DNA from: Adhaeribacter radiodurans
Lineage (GTDB): Bacteria > Bacteroidota > Bacteroidia > Cytophagales > Hymenobacteraceae
Direction of reading: 5' to 3'
DNA: 64,000 nt
NCBI RefSeq assembly: GCF_014075995.1
Contig: NZ_CP055153.1
Coordinates: 3,286,001 to 3,350,000, forward strand
Of the stretch, positions 18,172-27,614 are shown piece by piece. The notes beneath the pieces were generated by a model, which was not told the DNA's origin, ran no database searches, and worked only from the letters and a program-made list of their open reading frames with translations. The translations under genes were made by a program, and so were the position numbers. Positions within the stretch are counted from its first letter, which is position 1. Each line of letters begins with the position of its first letter.

Positions 18172-18622
18172 TTTTTTACTAAATATTTGGCTGTTTAAAG
18201 CCGTTTCCTTTCAGTAAGGAAACGGCTTTTTTATTTTACCTTATTTGATAAATTTACTTTAAGGCACTTACATTATATTCTTAACCCCTAAATTTTGTTC
18301 TGGTACGGAGAAGATGGATTTATTATAACCTACCGGCGCAGAACTCTACCCCAGCTAATGTTTACTTTATAAATTCTTCCTAAATCTCATTAGCATTTAT
18401 TAAACTTTACCTATTTAATAATTTTTAATCTATTATTAGGGAGAAATCGTACTACCTATTGAATTGTTGAAATAATCTAAAATAAAGCTTGGACTTTGTG
18501 AAGTTAAAATCAGGAAGAAGACTATTATTTTATAATAATCTATGTATAGCCGTATATAAATGAGATATTAAGGTTCTGTATAAATATTTCATAAAGTAAA
18601 GCAATCAGTATTCATTATACTT
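18172..18622. other. Intergenic region after the Wzz-like gene
   Basis: About 450 bases without a gene. It contains the terminator at 18197-18234. The rest is AT-rich and shows no clear ORF, RNA or repeat. The promoter for the Hpt gene should be near its right end. Confidence 0.5.
18197..18234 (+). terminator. Intrinsic terminator of the Wzz-like gene
   Basis: A 14-bp perfect stem (AAAGCCGTTTCCTT, loop TCAGT, and its complement) is followed by TTTTTATTTT. It lies 26 bases after the stop codon. Confidence 0.9.
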
Positions 18623-19069
18623 GTGGCCAAAGCACATAGAAAAAATACTATCTCTGAACAATTATTTCCATCTCCTAATGCGGGACAGGATACAACATTG
18701 AAGACAAAAGGTAATTTTGTTAATTTAAAGTACTTGCAGGAAGTAGGCTGCAATAATGCTGAATTTATAACCGAAATGATAACCTTAGTTTTACAACAAA
18801 CCCCCGAAAATATAAAGACGCTTTATTATCATACCGAGAACCAGGATTGGGTAAATTTAAAAAAGTCTGTTCATAAAATGAGATCTGCCGCTACCTTAGT
18901 TGGGGTGGAAGAGCTGCATACATTAATAAATTTAGTAGAAACTTACTCCGCTAGACAAGTACATCTGGAATTGCTACCTATTCTGACGAATGATTTGGTA
19001 AGAATCTGGCATAAAGTACTTATAGAATTAACAGAAATTTTAAATGATTTGAAATCAGATAACACGTAA
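18623..19069 (+). CDS. Orphan Hpt (histidine phosphotransfer) domain protein
   Basis: A 148-residue soluble protein. Residues about 33-130 are helical and match an Hpt four-helix bundle; the phosphorylatable His is in SVHKMRSAATLVGVEEL (about 89-105), with the usual K and G positions after it. It would relay phosphate between a hybrid sensor kinase and a response regulator. No kinase or regulator gene is nearby. No in-frame ATG precedes the domain; GTG at 18623 is the best start, though an earlier unseen start is unlikely because of the AT-rich upstream region. The first 30 residues are basic and low in complexity. Confidence 0.75.
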   Translation: MAKAHRKNTISEQLFPSPNAGQDTTLKTKGNFVNLKYLQEVGCNNAEFITEMITLVLQQTPENIKTLYYHTENQDWVNLKKSVHKMRSAATLVGVEELHTLINLVETYSARQVHLELLPILTNDLVRIWHKVLIELTEILNDLKSDNT

Positions 19070-19185
19070 AAAGCAAATTGTTTATCCTCCTTGTAGATAG
19101 TTGGCTTACTTAATCTGCATCATTAAATACTATCTTACCTCAATTACGGAAGTAAGTTTATGAATAAAAACACCTATTATGCCTG

Positions 19186-19659
19186 ATGGAAAATAAAAAA
19201 GAATTTATGCGGGAAGCTATCCGGCTATCCATTGAAAAAATGAACGAGGGGTTTGGTGGCCCCTTTGGTGCGGTAGTAGTTCGTAACGGAGAAATCATTG
19301 CCCGGGGGTTTAATCAGGTTTTAGCTACCAACGACCCAACTGCCCACGCCGAAGTTGATGCCATCCGGAAGGCTTGTGCCACATTGCAAACCTATCATTT
19401 AAACGATTGCGAACTATATACCAGTTGCGAACCCTGCCCTATGTGCTTTGGGGCTATTTATTGGGCCCACATCCAAAAAGTTTACTACGGTAATACCAAA
19501 CAAGATGCCGCTGCCGTTGGCTTCGACGACAATTTTATCTACGAGGAATTAGAAAAACCCCGGCATGAGTGCCAGGTTGCGATGGAGCAATTACTGCCCG
19601 AAGAAGCTATTGTTGCTTTTCAGGAATGGAACAAAAATCCACATAAATCTGAATATTAA
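19186..19659 (+). CDS. Nucleoside deaminase, guanine-deaminase-like
   Basis: A 157-residue cytidine/deoxycytidylate deaminase-fold enzyme. The zinc site is complete: PTAHAEVDAI (about 48-57) supplies His and the proton-shuttling Glu, and TSCEPCPMCFGAIYWA (about 79-94) supplies the two Cys. The PCPMCFGAIYWA wording and the length are typical of GuaD-type guanine deaminases and differ from tRNA adenosine deaminase TadA. It would act in purine salvage or catabolism. It is monocistronic, with a repeat element starting right after its stop. Confidence 0.85.
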   Translation: MENKKEFMREAIRLSIEKMNEGFGGPFGAVVVRNGEIIARGFNQVLATNDPTAHAEVDAIRKACATLQTYHLNDCELYTSCEPCPMCFGAIYWAHIQKVYYGNTKQDAAAVGFDDNFIYEELEKPRHECQVAMEQLLPEEAIVAFQEWNKNPHKSEY

Positions 19660-19663
19660 TTTA

Positions 19664-19925
19664 TATCAAATTGTGTAAAAAAGCTATCATAGGATTTGCT
19701 TGCTAGTAAGCGTTTTCTTTGGAGTCTGTTCCAGCCTCCATGCACTGGTTCCATCTTGTTTGAGGCTTCAAGTTTGCCTCGTGGCCGGCTGGCCCCGTTT
19801 GGCTCTTCCGCCCTCGCTAGCCTTCCTTTCCTCGACTCCACCTGCGGAATGCCTACGGCACCGGAACCCTAGCAGGTGCTCCACAGCCAAACTGATGTCT
19901 TTGTTCTTCGTTTCAGCTTTTACTT
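19664..19925 (+). repeat. Interspersed repeat, copy A (plus orientation)
   Basis: Shares its left end (CTAGTAAGYGTTTTCTTTGG and following) and an AGTTTGCCTCGTGGCCGGC core with copies at 20085-20335, 39005-39260 and 39645-39812. Its middle third (about 19810-19880) differs from copies B and C, but the right end with CACCGGAAC and CAGCCAAACTG is shared. It forms an inverted pair with copy B about 160 bases away. Confidence 0.8.
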
Positions 19926-20084
19926 TTTTTTAGTAGTATTGGATTGTACTAAGCCGCATTGCCTAGAATCTACTGAGTTGGAAAGCAGAACTGGAAGTTT
20001 TATTCCGGTCATTCTTAAAATTAGTAGCAGCATATAAAAGCTATTTTCCTTCTTCTTAATACAAAATCTGGAAGAAAAGCAGTA

Positions 20085-20335
20085 ACTAAACGCAATAGAC
20101 ACCAGTTTGGCTGTTGAGGGCCTTTTAGCGTTCCGGTGCTGCAAAGCAGCATGGCGCAACGCAGTGAGCCAAGGTTCGCTAAACCGCCCGAAACAGCTTA
20201 ACGAGGCCAACCGGCCACGAGGCAAACTTAGCCTGATCAAATAAGATGAAACCCGAGCATGGAGACTAGCAAAGGCTCCAAAGAATAACATCAAAGTTCG
20301 CCGTAGTAACTTCTTCTTACTATTTGGTATTACTT
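20085..20335 (-). repeat. Interspersed repeat, copy B (minus orientation)
   Basis: Inverted relative to copy A. The block 20101-20190 is the complement of 39160-39249 in copy C, with 87 of 90 bases identical by my hand alignment. It contains a small hairpin (GCTGC/GCAGC). It lies just downstream of the ffh terminator. Confidence 0.85.
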
Positions 20336-20356
20336 TTTACTTTCGTTAAAATATAT

Positions 20357-20392
20357 AAAAAGAGGGCTTCCATAATTGAAAGCCCTCTTTTT
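20357..20392 (-). terminator. Intrinsic terminator of ffh
   Basis: A 13-bp stem (AAAAAGAGGGCTT and its complement at 20380-20392) with a T-run on the minus strand side, 42 bases after the ffh stop. Confidence 0.88.
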
Positions 20393-20433
20393 AATAGCAT
20401 AAAATCTTTTATCTAAAATCTTTATCCTAAATT

Positions 20434-21762
20434 CTATTTAAACATTTTCATTTTTGATATAGCCCCGCCTTTTCCGGTTAGCTTATTCATGTTTTTCATC
20501 ATTTTGCGCATGTCGTTGAACTGCTTCATAAGGTTATTCACCTGTTGAATGTTCGTGCCGCTACCTTTGGCAATCCGGTTCCGGCGGCTGCCACTTATTA
20601 TATCCGGGTTAGCCCGTTCTTCTTTTGTCATGGATTTGATGATGGCTTCAATAGGCTTAAAAGCATTCTCATCAATCTCCACGTCTTTCATGGCTTTACC
20701 TACTCCCGGAATCATACTTACGAGATCTTTAATATCGCCCATCTTTTTAATTTGCTCGAGTTGCGATAAGAAGTCATCGAAGTTAAACTGGTTCTTGCGG
20801 ATTTTCTGGTTAATGCGGCGGGCTTCATCTTCGTCAAAAGTTTGCTGAGCGCGTTCTACCAACGAAATTACGTCGCCCATCCCCAGAATCCGTTGTGCCA
20901 TCCGGTCCGGATAAAACAAATCCAGCGCTTCCATTTTTTCACCGGTACTGATAAACTTGATTGGCTTCTCTACCACTGCCCGGATAGAAAGAGCAGCTCC
21001 CCCGCGGCTATCGCCGTCCAACTTAGTTAAAACAACGCCATCGAAATTAATCCGGTCGTTAAACGTTTTAGCAGTATTTACCGCATCCTGCCCCGTCATG
21101 GAATCTACCACGAACAAGGTTTCGGTTGGTTTTAAAGCTTCCTTCAGTTCGGCAATTTCGCGCATCATGGCTTCATCCACGGCTAAACGGCCGGCGGTAT
21201 CCACGATTACTACTTTTTTGTTATTAGCTTTAGCGAAAGCAATGGCATTTTGAGCTATTTGCAAAGGATTTTTATTTTCCGGCTCGGTATAAGCCTCCAC
21301 TCCTACCTGGCCCGCTAATACTTTTAGCTGGTCAATCGCAGCCGGGCGGTACACGTCGCAAGCCGCCACCAGCACGTTACGGTTTTGCTTTTTCAGGTAA
21401 TTAGCCAGTTTACCAGTAAAGGTAGTTTTACCCGAACCTTGTAAACCCGCAATCAGAATTACGGCCGGGTCTCCTTTTATTTGAATATCCTGCTTTTCGC
21501 CCCCCATTAAATGGGTAAGCTCTTCGTGCACAATCTTAACCATTAACTGACCCGGCGATACCGCAATTAAAACATCGCGGCCCATGGCTTCATCTTTTAT
21601 TTTATCGGTTACCGATTTCGCTACTTTATAGTTTACGTCGGCATCTACCAAAGCCCGACGGACTTCTTTAATGGTTTGTGCTACGTTAATTTCAGTGATG
21701 CTACCCTGGCCCTTTAAAGTTTTAAAGGCCCGGTCTAATTTGCTACTTAAACTATCAAACAT
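20434..21762 (-). CDS. ffh: Signal recognition particle protein Ffh
   Basis: A 442-residue SRP GTPase that binds signal sequences of nascent membrane proteins and hands ribosomes to FtsY. The N domain is residues 1-90; the G domain has the P-loop GLQGSGKTT (about 106-114), DTAGR (about 188-192) and TKLDGDSRGGAA (about 245-256). The Met-rich M domain covers about 295-442 and ends in KMKMFK. Length is normal. It is a core gene, single in its operon, between a repeat pair and a glycosyltransferase. Its RNA partner ffs is at 45076-45166. Confidence 0.97.
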   Translation of the reverse strand: MFDSLSSKLDRAFKTLKGQGSITEINVAQTIKEVRRALVDADVNYKVAKSVTDKIKDEAMGRDVLIAVSPGQLMVKIVHEELTHLMGGEKQDIQIKGDPAVILIAGLQGSGKTTFTGKLANYLKKQNRNVLVAACDVYRPAAIDQLKVLAGQVGVEAYTEPENKNPLQIAQNAIAFAKANNKKVVIVDTAGRLAVDEAMMREIAELKEALKPTETLFVVDSMTGQDAVNTAKTFNDRINFDGVVLTKLDGDSRGGAALSIRAVVEKPIKFISTGEKMEALDLFYPDRMAQRILGMGDVISLVERAQQTFDEDEARRINQKIRKNQFNFDDFLSQLEQIKKMGDIKDLVSMIPGVGKAMKDVEIDENAFKPIEAIIKSMTKEERANPDIISGSRRNRIAKGSGTNIQQVNNLMKQFNDMRKMMKNMNKLTGKGGAISKMKMFK

Positions 21763-21919
21763 GAGTGTATCTCCTTATGGTATACAAAAATAAGCAGAAA
21801 AAATAAAATTACCTGACATTTTTACGCCAGCAACGTATATTCGCGCTATTAATATTGCTCATAAGGCAATCATTAATCCGGGTTATTTATCTGTTACTTA
21901 ATTTAGAATTAAATTATCC

Positions 21920-23245
21920 TTGGCAAACCAGCAAAATCCTTCTTCCGGCAATGTTTTATTCTTTTCTTATTACTGGCCACCTTCCGGCGGAGCCGGTGTA
22001 CAGCGTTGCCTGAAGTTTGTAAAACATTTGCCGGAGTTTAATCTAACTCCTACGGTAATAACGGTAGACGATAAAAAAGGTGCGTATCCGGTACTGGATT
22101 ATTCGCTGGCAGCAGATGTACCCGCTTCGGTAAGAGTAATCCGGACGAATACCAGCGAACCGTTTGAGTATTATAAAAAATTAACCGGCAAGAAGGAAAT
22201 TCCCTACGGTGGGTTTGCCAATCAAAATAATCAAAACCTGATTCAGAAAATATTTAATTTTATCCGGGGGAATTTATTTATTCCGGATGCCCGGGTTGGG
22301 TGGAACCGATATGCGGTAAGTGCCGGCAGAAAATTATTACAAACTGAACCTATTAAGGCCATTATTACTACCAGCCCCCCGCACTCCTCGCAATTAATTG
22401 GGTTAAAGTTAAAAAAAGAATTTCCGCATGTAAAATGGATTGCCGATATGCGCGACCCCTGGACGGATATTTATTACTACAAAGAGTTAAACCATACCAC
22501 TCTGGCCAAGCAAATTGATGCCCGCTACGAAAAAGCCGTTATTGAAGGAGCCGATGCTATTTTGGTTACCAGCGCCGATACAAAACGGTTACTCGCGGCG
22601 AAATCTGCCCAAATTGATTCTACTAAAATAAAAGTATTGCCGAATGGTTACGATGAAGAAGATTTTACTTTTCCATCTGAACCGCCCAAAGATAAACTGT
22701 GCATTACCTATACCGGTACCATATCAGAAACGTATAACATTGAATTATTTTTAAAAGCTCTGGCCGAAGTGACCCGCCGTTATCCAGAAGTACCCTTTCG
22801 ACTGCGGTTTGTTGGTAAAATTTCCGAAATGGTACTGCGGCAGGTAGAGCAGGCCGGTATTACCTCCATATCCGAAATAATTCCGTTTGTACCGCACCAC
22901 GAATCTATCCGTTATTTATTGTCAGCCACGGTTTTGTTAATGGGAATTCCGGATGTAGTAAATAACTTTTGTATTTTGCCAGGCAAGCTTTTCGAGTACC
23001 TGGCTTCTAACAAACCCATCATCTGCATCGGACCTATAAACAGTGATGCCGACCGGATAATTGACGAATGCGGTGCCGGGCGGGTTTTTCATTATGCTGC
23101 CTTCGACCAAATGGTAGATTACCTGGACCAATTAACCCGGAGTTGGAAAATTAACCCGAACCTGGATTTACCCATTGTGGATTATCACCGGTACTCTCGC
23201 CGAGCTTTAACCGGTCAACTGGCAGAGATTATTCAAGGAAAGTAG
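21920..23245 (+). CDS. Glycosyltransferase family 4-like protein
   Basis: A 441-residue GT-B enzyme. The N-terminal domain starts at FFSYYWPPSGGAGVQRCLKF (about 14-33), a common opening of this Bacteroidota subgroup. IADMRDPWTD lies near 170. The C-terminal domain has ITYTGTISETYNIELFLKAL (about 258-277) and the donor-site region KLFEYLASNKPIICIG. The start is TTG at 21920; no in-frame ATG precedes the domain. A TATATTCG -7-like sequence lies near 21835. It is convergent with the GT61 gene and their 3' ends overlap by 17 bases. It probably adds a sugar to the glycan made by the following cluster. Confidence 0.85.
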   Translation: MANQQNPSSGNVLFFSYYWPPSGGAGVQRCLKFVKHLPEFNLTPTVITVDDKKGAYPVLDYSLAADVPASVRVIRTNTSEPFEYYKKLTGKKEIPYGGFANQNNQNLIQKIFNFIRGNLFIPDARVGWNRYAVSAGRKLLQTEPIKAIITTSPPHSSQLIGLKLKKEFPHVKWIADMRDPWTDIYYYKELNHTTLAKQIDARYEKAVIEGADAILVTSADTKRLLAAKSAQIDSTKIKVLPNGYDEEDFTFPSEPPKDKLCITYTGTISETYNIELFLKALAEVTRRYPEVPFRLRFVGKISEMVLRQVEQAGITSISEIIPFVPHHESIRYLLSATVLLMGIPDVVNNFCILPGKLFEYLASNKPIICIGPINSDADRIIDECGAGRVFHYAAFDQMVDYLDQLTRSWKINPNLDLPIVDYHRYSRRALTGQLAEIIQGK

Positions 23246-24350
23246 GCGAGTTGTCAAACAAATAGCTTAACTGCTCTTTAAAATCAGGAATAGAAACCGT
23301 AAAATTTTGTTTTTCGTCAGATTTACTTCCTATGGAGTAGGTATAGGAAAAGTTCAAGCCCTTACTTAATAAAAAATAATGCGATTTTATAACATCCACC
23401 GGATGCAATTCCAATACTGTGGCTTGTTGGCAGAATAGGATATTAGTTAAACCTGCTCCGTGCGGGGCAATCACCACTTCAGCATTATAAAATAATTGCA
23501 CTTGTTGCTGGTACGTTAGCTCTTCGGCATTAATTATTTGCACTTGGTATGGCATTAAAGCAGCTATAACCTGGTCTTCGTTTATAATTTTCCGTTTGTT
23601 AGCTTTCTTGCGGCTTATATAAATTCGTTTCGGTTTGCCGGTTGAGGTAACCTGGTAGCCTGCCCAAATTTTACTTCGAAGGCTTTCTAAAATATCCGGC
23701 GGCAAATATCCACTGTTGTGATTCGCTACAAAAGAAGGCAGCATAAATTCAGATACTTGCCATTTCTCCAGCTTACTAATAGTTTCTAATCGAATATGGG
23801 ATTGTTTATCTAATAAAAAGTCTAAAGTTTCGCGCTGAAAAGCCGGCATATTTTGCGGCACAATTAGCGTAATTGGTTCAGCGGCATCTTGCAAAAGTAA
23901 AAACAAGCGGGGCAAGGCATCCAAAAACCAATGATAATTACTCGTTTCGGCCCAGGGGAAATGCATAAGGGAGCTGAATACTCCTTTTTTTCGTTTGGTG
24001 CTTAATAAGGCAAAACTGCGAAAGGCCGGCGATTTAGTTAAACGCATTAAGTCAAATACCGATTCGGTTACTACTTTACCTTTCCAGACCAATGCCCCCG
24101 AATGACCCAGAAAAGAAACATTTTTTAATGGTACAGTAAATAATTCTTTTTGCCGGAAGCCTAAAGAATAATCAACTACGTAATTGAACGAATGCGCACT
24201 TTTTTCCAGGAACTGTTTTTCTGCTGGAGTAAAATTCAGGAGATAAGCAGGCTTTAGCGTTCTTTTTTGCGGATGATTAAAAACGGAAACTGCCTGATAG
24301 TAGTAGTTAACGGAAGCACTAAAAATTTGAAAAAACTTTTTAAGTAGCAT
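23229..24350 (-). CDS. Glycosyltransferase family 61 protein
   Basis: A 373-residue protein of the GT61 (DUF563) family. The C-terminal catalytic part shows the diagnostic pattern RIYISRKKANKRKIINEDQV (about 248-267) and VVIAPHGAGLTNILFC (about 295-310), followed by VLELHP. The N-terminal third has no clear motif, apart from a short hydrophobic opening. GT61 enzymes transfer pentoses or other sugars. It is transcribed against its neighbours, with its tail overlapping the GT4 gene. The acceptor is unknown. Confidence 0.85.
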   Translation of the reverse strand: MLLKKFFQIFSASVNYYYQAVSVFNHPQKRTLKPAYLLNFTPAEKQFLEKSAHSFNYVVDYSLGFRQKELFTVPLKNVSFLGHSGALVWKGKVVTESVFDLMRLTKSPAFRSFALLSTKRKKGVFSSLMHFPWAETSNYHWFLDALPRLFLLLQDAAEPITLIVPQNMPAFQRETLDFLLDKQSHIRLETISKLEKWQVSEFMLPSFVANHNSGYLPPDILESLRSKIWAGYQVTSTGKPKRIYISRKKANKRKIINEDQVIAALMPYQVQIINAEELTYQQQVQLFYNAEVVIAPHGAGLTNILFCQQATVLELHPVDVIKSHYFLLSKGLNFSYTYSIGSKSDEKQNFTVSIPDFKEQLSYLFDNSPTFLE

Positions 24351-24519
24351 TAACCGGCCAAATTGTTTTAATCTTTCAAAAGGATAAAAGTAAGGTTTCT
24401 AACTGGTTTAAAACAGCAGACTAATAATTATTGCGTAAATTCGCGCCTTTAAAAGAAATTATGGATAGACATTTAGTTTTAACTAACTTAATTTCTTCGT
24501 TTAAGGATGATACAATCTC

Positions 24520-25539
24520 ATGCAATTAGATTTAAATAATAAAGCAATTTTAATCACTGGCGCTACTGGCTCCTTTGGTAAAAAGTTCGTTCAAACGGTT
24601 TTAGAACGTTGGCCTCAAGTAAAGCGCGTGGTTATTTTTTCGCGCGACGAATTAAAACAATTCGAAATGAGCCAGGTATTCTCGCCGCAAAAGTACAAAG
24701 CCATTCGTTATTTTATTGGCGATGTGCGCGATGGGGATCGCTTGAAACGGGCCTGTGAAGGAATTGACATAATTGTGCACGCGGCCGCTTTAAAGCAAGT
24801 ACCAGCGGCCGAGTACAACCCAATGGAATGCATTAAAACCAATATTTTTGGGGCGGAAAACGTAATTAATGCCGCTTTGGACTGTGGCGTTAAAAAAGTA
24901 GTGGCCCTAAGTACCGATAAAGCCGCCGCCCCCATTAATCTGTACGGTGCTACCAAGCTTTGCTCCGATAAATTATTTGTGGCTGCCAATAACATGAAAG
25001 GCTCCCGCGATTTAACTTTTTCGGTGGTACGCTACGGTAATGTAATTGGCTCCCGGGGTTCGGTAGTGCCTTTTTTCCTGAGTAAACGACACGAAGGCGT
25101 TTTGCCTATTACTCATCCGCACATGACTCGTTTTAATATTTCGCTGGAAGACGGAGTAGAAATGGTTTTACACGCTCTGGAACATGCCTGGGGAGGAGAA
25201 ATATTTGTTCCTAAAATTCCTTCTTACCGCATCATTGACGTTGCCACGGCTATTGCCCCTACTGCGCAGCCCCACATTGTAGGAATCCGTCCCGGCGAGA
25301 AATTACACGAAGAAATGATTACCGAATCAGATTCGCACAACACCGTTGAATTAGAAAAATATTACGTTATTCTTCCTTCTACGCCGGTTTGGTCTATTGA
25401 AAATTTTATGAAAAAATTTCAGGGCAATTTCGTGGAACCAGGTTTCCGGTATAATTCCGAATCAAACACCGATTGGTTAACCCCGGAACAAATCCGCGAA
25501 CAAATAAAACAACACGTTGATCCTACCTTCTCGGTTTAA
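24520..25539 (+). CDS. pseB: UDP-N-acetylglucosamine 4,6-dehydratase (inverting)
   Basis: A 339-residue extended SDR that starts the pseudaminic acid pathway: UDP-GlcNAc to UDP-2-acetamido-2,6-dideoxy-L-arabino-hexos-4-ulose. The nucleotide loop is LITGATGSFGKKFVQTVL (about 11-28), followed by FSRDELKQFEM, the PseB/FlaA1 signature. The active-site helix is INLYGATKLCSDKLF with STDKA before it. Length fits PseB. It is separated from pseC by the minus-strand T9SS protein gene, so the two pathway genes are not in one transcript. A TAAATTCG -7-like box lies near 24435. Confidence 0.92.
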   Translation: MQLDLNNKAILITGATGSFGKKFVQTVLERWPQVKRVVIFSRDELKQFEMSQVFSPQKYKAIRYFIGDVRDGDRLKRACEGIDIIVHAAALKQVPAAEYNPMECIKTNIFGAENVINAALDCGVKKVVALSTDKAAAPINLYGATKLCSDKLFVAANNMKGSRDLTFSVVRYGNVIGSRGSVVPFFLSKRHEGVLPITHPHMTRFNISLEDGVEMVLHALEHAWGGEIFVPKIPSYRIIDVATAIAPTAQPHIVGIRPGEKLHEEMITESDSHNTVELEKYYVILPSTPVWSIENFMKKFQGNFVEPGFRYNSESNTDWLTPEQIREQIKQHVDPTFSV

Positions 25540-25566
25540 TTAGTGTATAACTTAGAGCTTTAACTG

Positions 25567-25606
25567 GCCCGTTGTTATTTTATTTTTGAAGAAAAACGGG
25601 CTTTTT
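25567..25606. terminator. Shared terminator between pseB and the T9SS protein gene
   Basis: GCCCGTT at 25567-25573 pairs with AACGGGC at 25595-25601, with additional A/T pairing inside the loop. A T-run follows on the plus strand. The genes converge here, so it may serve both. Confidence 0.6.
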
Positions 25607-27431
25607 ATTTCATCACTTCTACATATCCCTTCAAGGTCTGTTGAGAAGTTAGATCATGAAGTACGTAATAGTAAACTCCATCCGGTTGTTGCCCGGCATT
25701 CCATTCATTTTCATAATTCGGATTCTGGTAAACTAAATTTCCCCAGCGGTTAAAGATTTTAATTTGCCATTTTTTATTTGGTGCTCCTTTTATGGAAAAT
25801 GTTTCGTTTAAACCGTCCCCATTGGGCGTTATAATATTCGGAATGATTGGTTGACAACTGTTTTCCCGGTATTTTACTTCAATGGTATCGGTATAGGAGC
25901 AGCCATTTTCGTTAATTATTTCCACCCAATATTTACCTGATTTTGTTACCTCATAAGTTGCCTGCGTAGAATTATCCTGCCATTTGTAACTAACATTCCC
26001 AATCGACTTACCTAACATTAATTTCTCGTCTTTACACAAAGTCGTATCAGCCCCCAGATAAAGAAGTGGTCGTCCGTAAATGGTAATCTTTTTTTCTATT
26101 GAATACCATTCACTTTCGGCTTTAACTGTTAGCTTCACCAAATACTGGCCCGGATTGGTAAATTTGTGAGCCGGTTTAAGTTTAGTAGATAAGTTAGACG
26201 CGCCTGATTTTAAATCACCAAAATTCCAGACGTATTCATGATTGGACAGTATATTTTCAATAGTAAATAAGGTACTATCGCCTTCGCAAGTATTAGTAAA
26301 ATCGAAACTTTCAATTATTGGTTGAATTTGTAAATACTGAGGAAGAAAATTGGGCAAACTGAACCAAACGTATTTGCCGGAACCTAGATATAAACCATCA
26401 TCTACAAAATTAGATGCCGTTCCTGTTTGGTTTGGATTTTGAATTACTCCCAGATAATTACTATACCGGCGGGTTGCGTAAATTCTGCCATCAGGTGCTA
26501 ACTGGAGGCCACATAACACATCTACGGAATTACCAATCACGAAACCGCTACTAAAGATTTGAGTTTTGGATGCGGTTAAGTCAAATTGAAAAATCTGCCT
26601 GCTTGTGGCAACGGCTCCATATAGTTTTTTCCCATCCGGCGAAAACTCCACGCCTAAAGCATTTACATAAATTTCCGGCGACACAATACCATTTGATAGT
26701 AGACCCGTTTTCGCGTCAAAATTAAAAAGTTCAAATCTGTTGGAACCTCTAACAGCTAATGCCAACTTTTTACCATCTACGGATGCCTTTAAAAAGCCAA
26801 TCGCATTTAGCATTTCACCGCCATGGTAAAAACTTGTTTTGCTAATAACAGGTTTGGTATTTACTCCTAAGCTGGTGAGCAAATAAGAAGAAAATTCATA
26901 AGAATTCCATTTATGAACCAGAATCCAGAAATCTTTATTGTTGGTATGGCGAACTACCGTTAATTTTTCGGTAACTGGTGCCTCCAGCAGAACATTTTTA
27001 GTAGCAGTAATATCGCCTAAACCATTTTGCAGCGACATATCTAAAACAGAATAACGCAAGCCATTGCTCAAATCGTTTTCAATGGCATCTACGGTAAAAA
27101 GATAGTACAAAGTAGCCGATCCTGGTTTAGGAACAGCAATAACCGATTGAATGGCCGATTTATGCCCGGTTAATCCAAACCCATTAGGCATTGGAGTATG
27201 ATTTTTGTTCCAAACGGTTATGCCATCGGAATAAAAAAGTAAATTCCCATTTTTATCTGCTACACTGGTGGTGCCTTCCTGGGTATTCGTTTTTCCATTC
27301 TTTAAAACAGTTACTTCTCCGCGATTAAAATCTAAGCCCGCATATTCGCCAAAATACCAGATGTTGGCTTCCTTTTGAGCCAATGCTGTTAAAGAGCTTA
27401 CCAATAAAAATAAAAGTAAAAAATGCTTCAT
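25605..27431 (-). CDS. T9SS-exported surface protein with PKD and gliding-motility C-terminal domain
   Basis: About 608 residues from the ATG at 27431, which begins a clear signal peptide (MKHFLLLFLLVSSLTALAQ); an upstream in-frame ATG at 27464 would add 11 residues before it and is less likely. Residues about 20-370 show repeated beta-rich units with WYFGEYAGLDF and LAVRG-type strands, propeller-like. A PKD domain lies at about 390-460 (YVWNFGD). The last 90 residues are the CHU_C/gliding domain (IITPNGDGLNETF; QPDGVYYYVL), the type IX secretion sorting signal. It should end on the cell surface. Its place inside the glycan locus may be incidental, or it may be a glycoprotein; neither can be shown. 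Confidence 0.88.
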   Translation of the reverse strand: MKHFLLLFLLVSSLTALAQKEANIWYFGEYAGLDFNRGEVTVLKNGKTNTQEGTTSVADKNGNLLFYSDGITVWNKNHTPMPNGFGLTGHKSAIQSVIAVPKPGSATLYYLFTVDAIENDLSNGLRYSVLDMSLQNGLGDITATKNVLLEAPVTEKLTVVRHTNNKDFWILVHKWNSYEFSSYLLTSLGVNTKPVISKTSFYHGGEMLNAIGFLKASVDGKKLALAVRGSNRFELFNFDAKTGLLSNGIVSPEIYVNALGVEFSPDGKKLYGAVATSRQIFQFDLTASKTQIFSSGFVIGNSVDVLCGLQLAPDGRIYATRRYSNYLGVIQNPNQTGTASNFVDDGLYLGSGKYVWFSLPNFLPQYLQIQPIIESFDFTNTCEGDSTLFTIENILSNHEYVWNFGDLKSGASNLSTKLKPAHKFTNPGQYLVKLTVKAESEWYSIEKKITIYGRPLLYLGADTTLCKDEKLMLGKSIGNVSYKWQDNSTQATYEVTKSGKYWVEIINENGCSYTDTIEVKYRENSCQPIIPNIITPNGDGLNETFSIKGAPNKKWQIKIFNRWGNLVYQNPNYENEWNAGQQPDGVYYYVLHDLTSQQTLKGYVEVMK

Positions 27432-27614
27432 GTAAATAGCCTTAATTAAAATTCTAAATTCCAAATCGAGGAAAAAAATTCAAACATTCAGATATAATAA
27501 TTATTTAACTTGGTAAACCTGTGTGTAACTACTCTATTCAAAAATAAAACCAGTCATAATGGTAATTGTAGCGGTCGCTAGTATCTTTACACTCCCAAAT
27601 AACCCAGGTTTACC

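Noticed and set aside
19700-19933. Open frame in repeat copy A (and its equivalents in B and C)
   Set aside because: Starts are TTG or lack signals, the middle is not conserved, and base differences are mostly non-synonymous. Treated as a repeat, not a gene.
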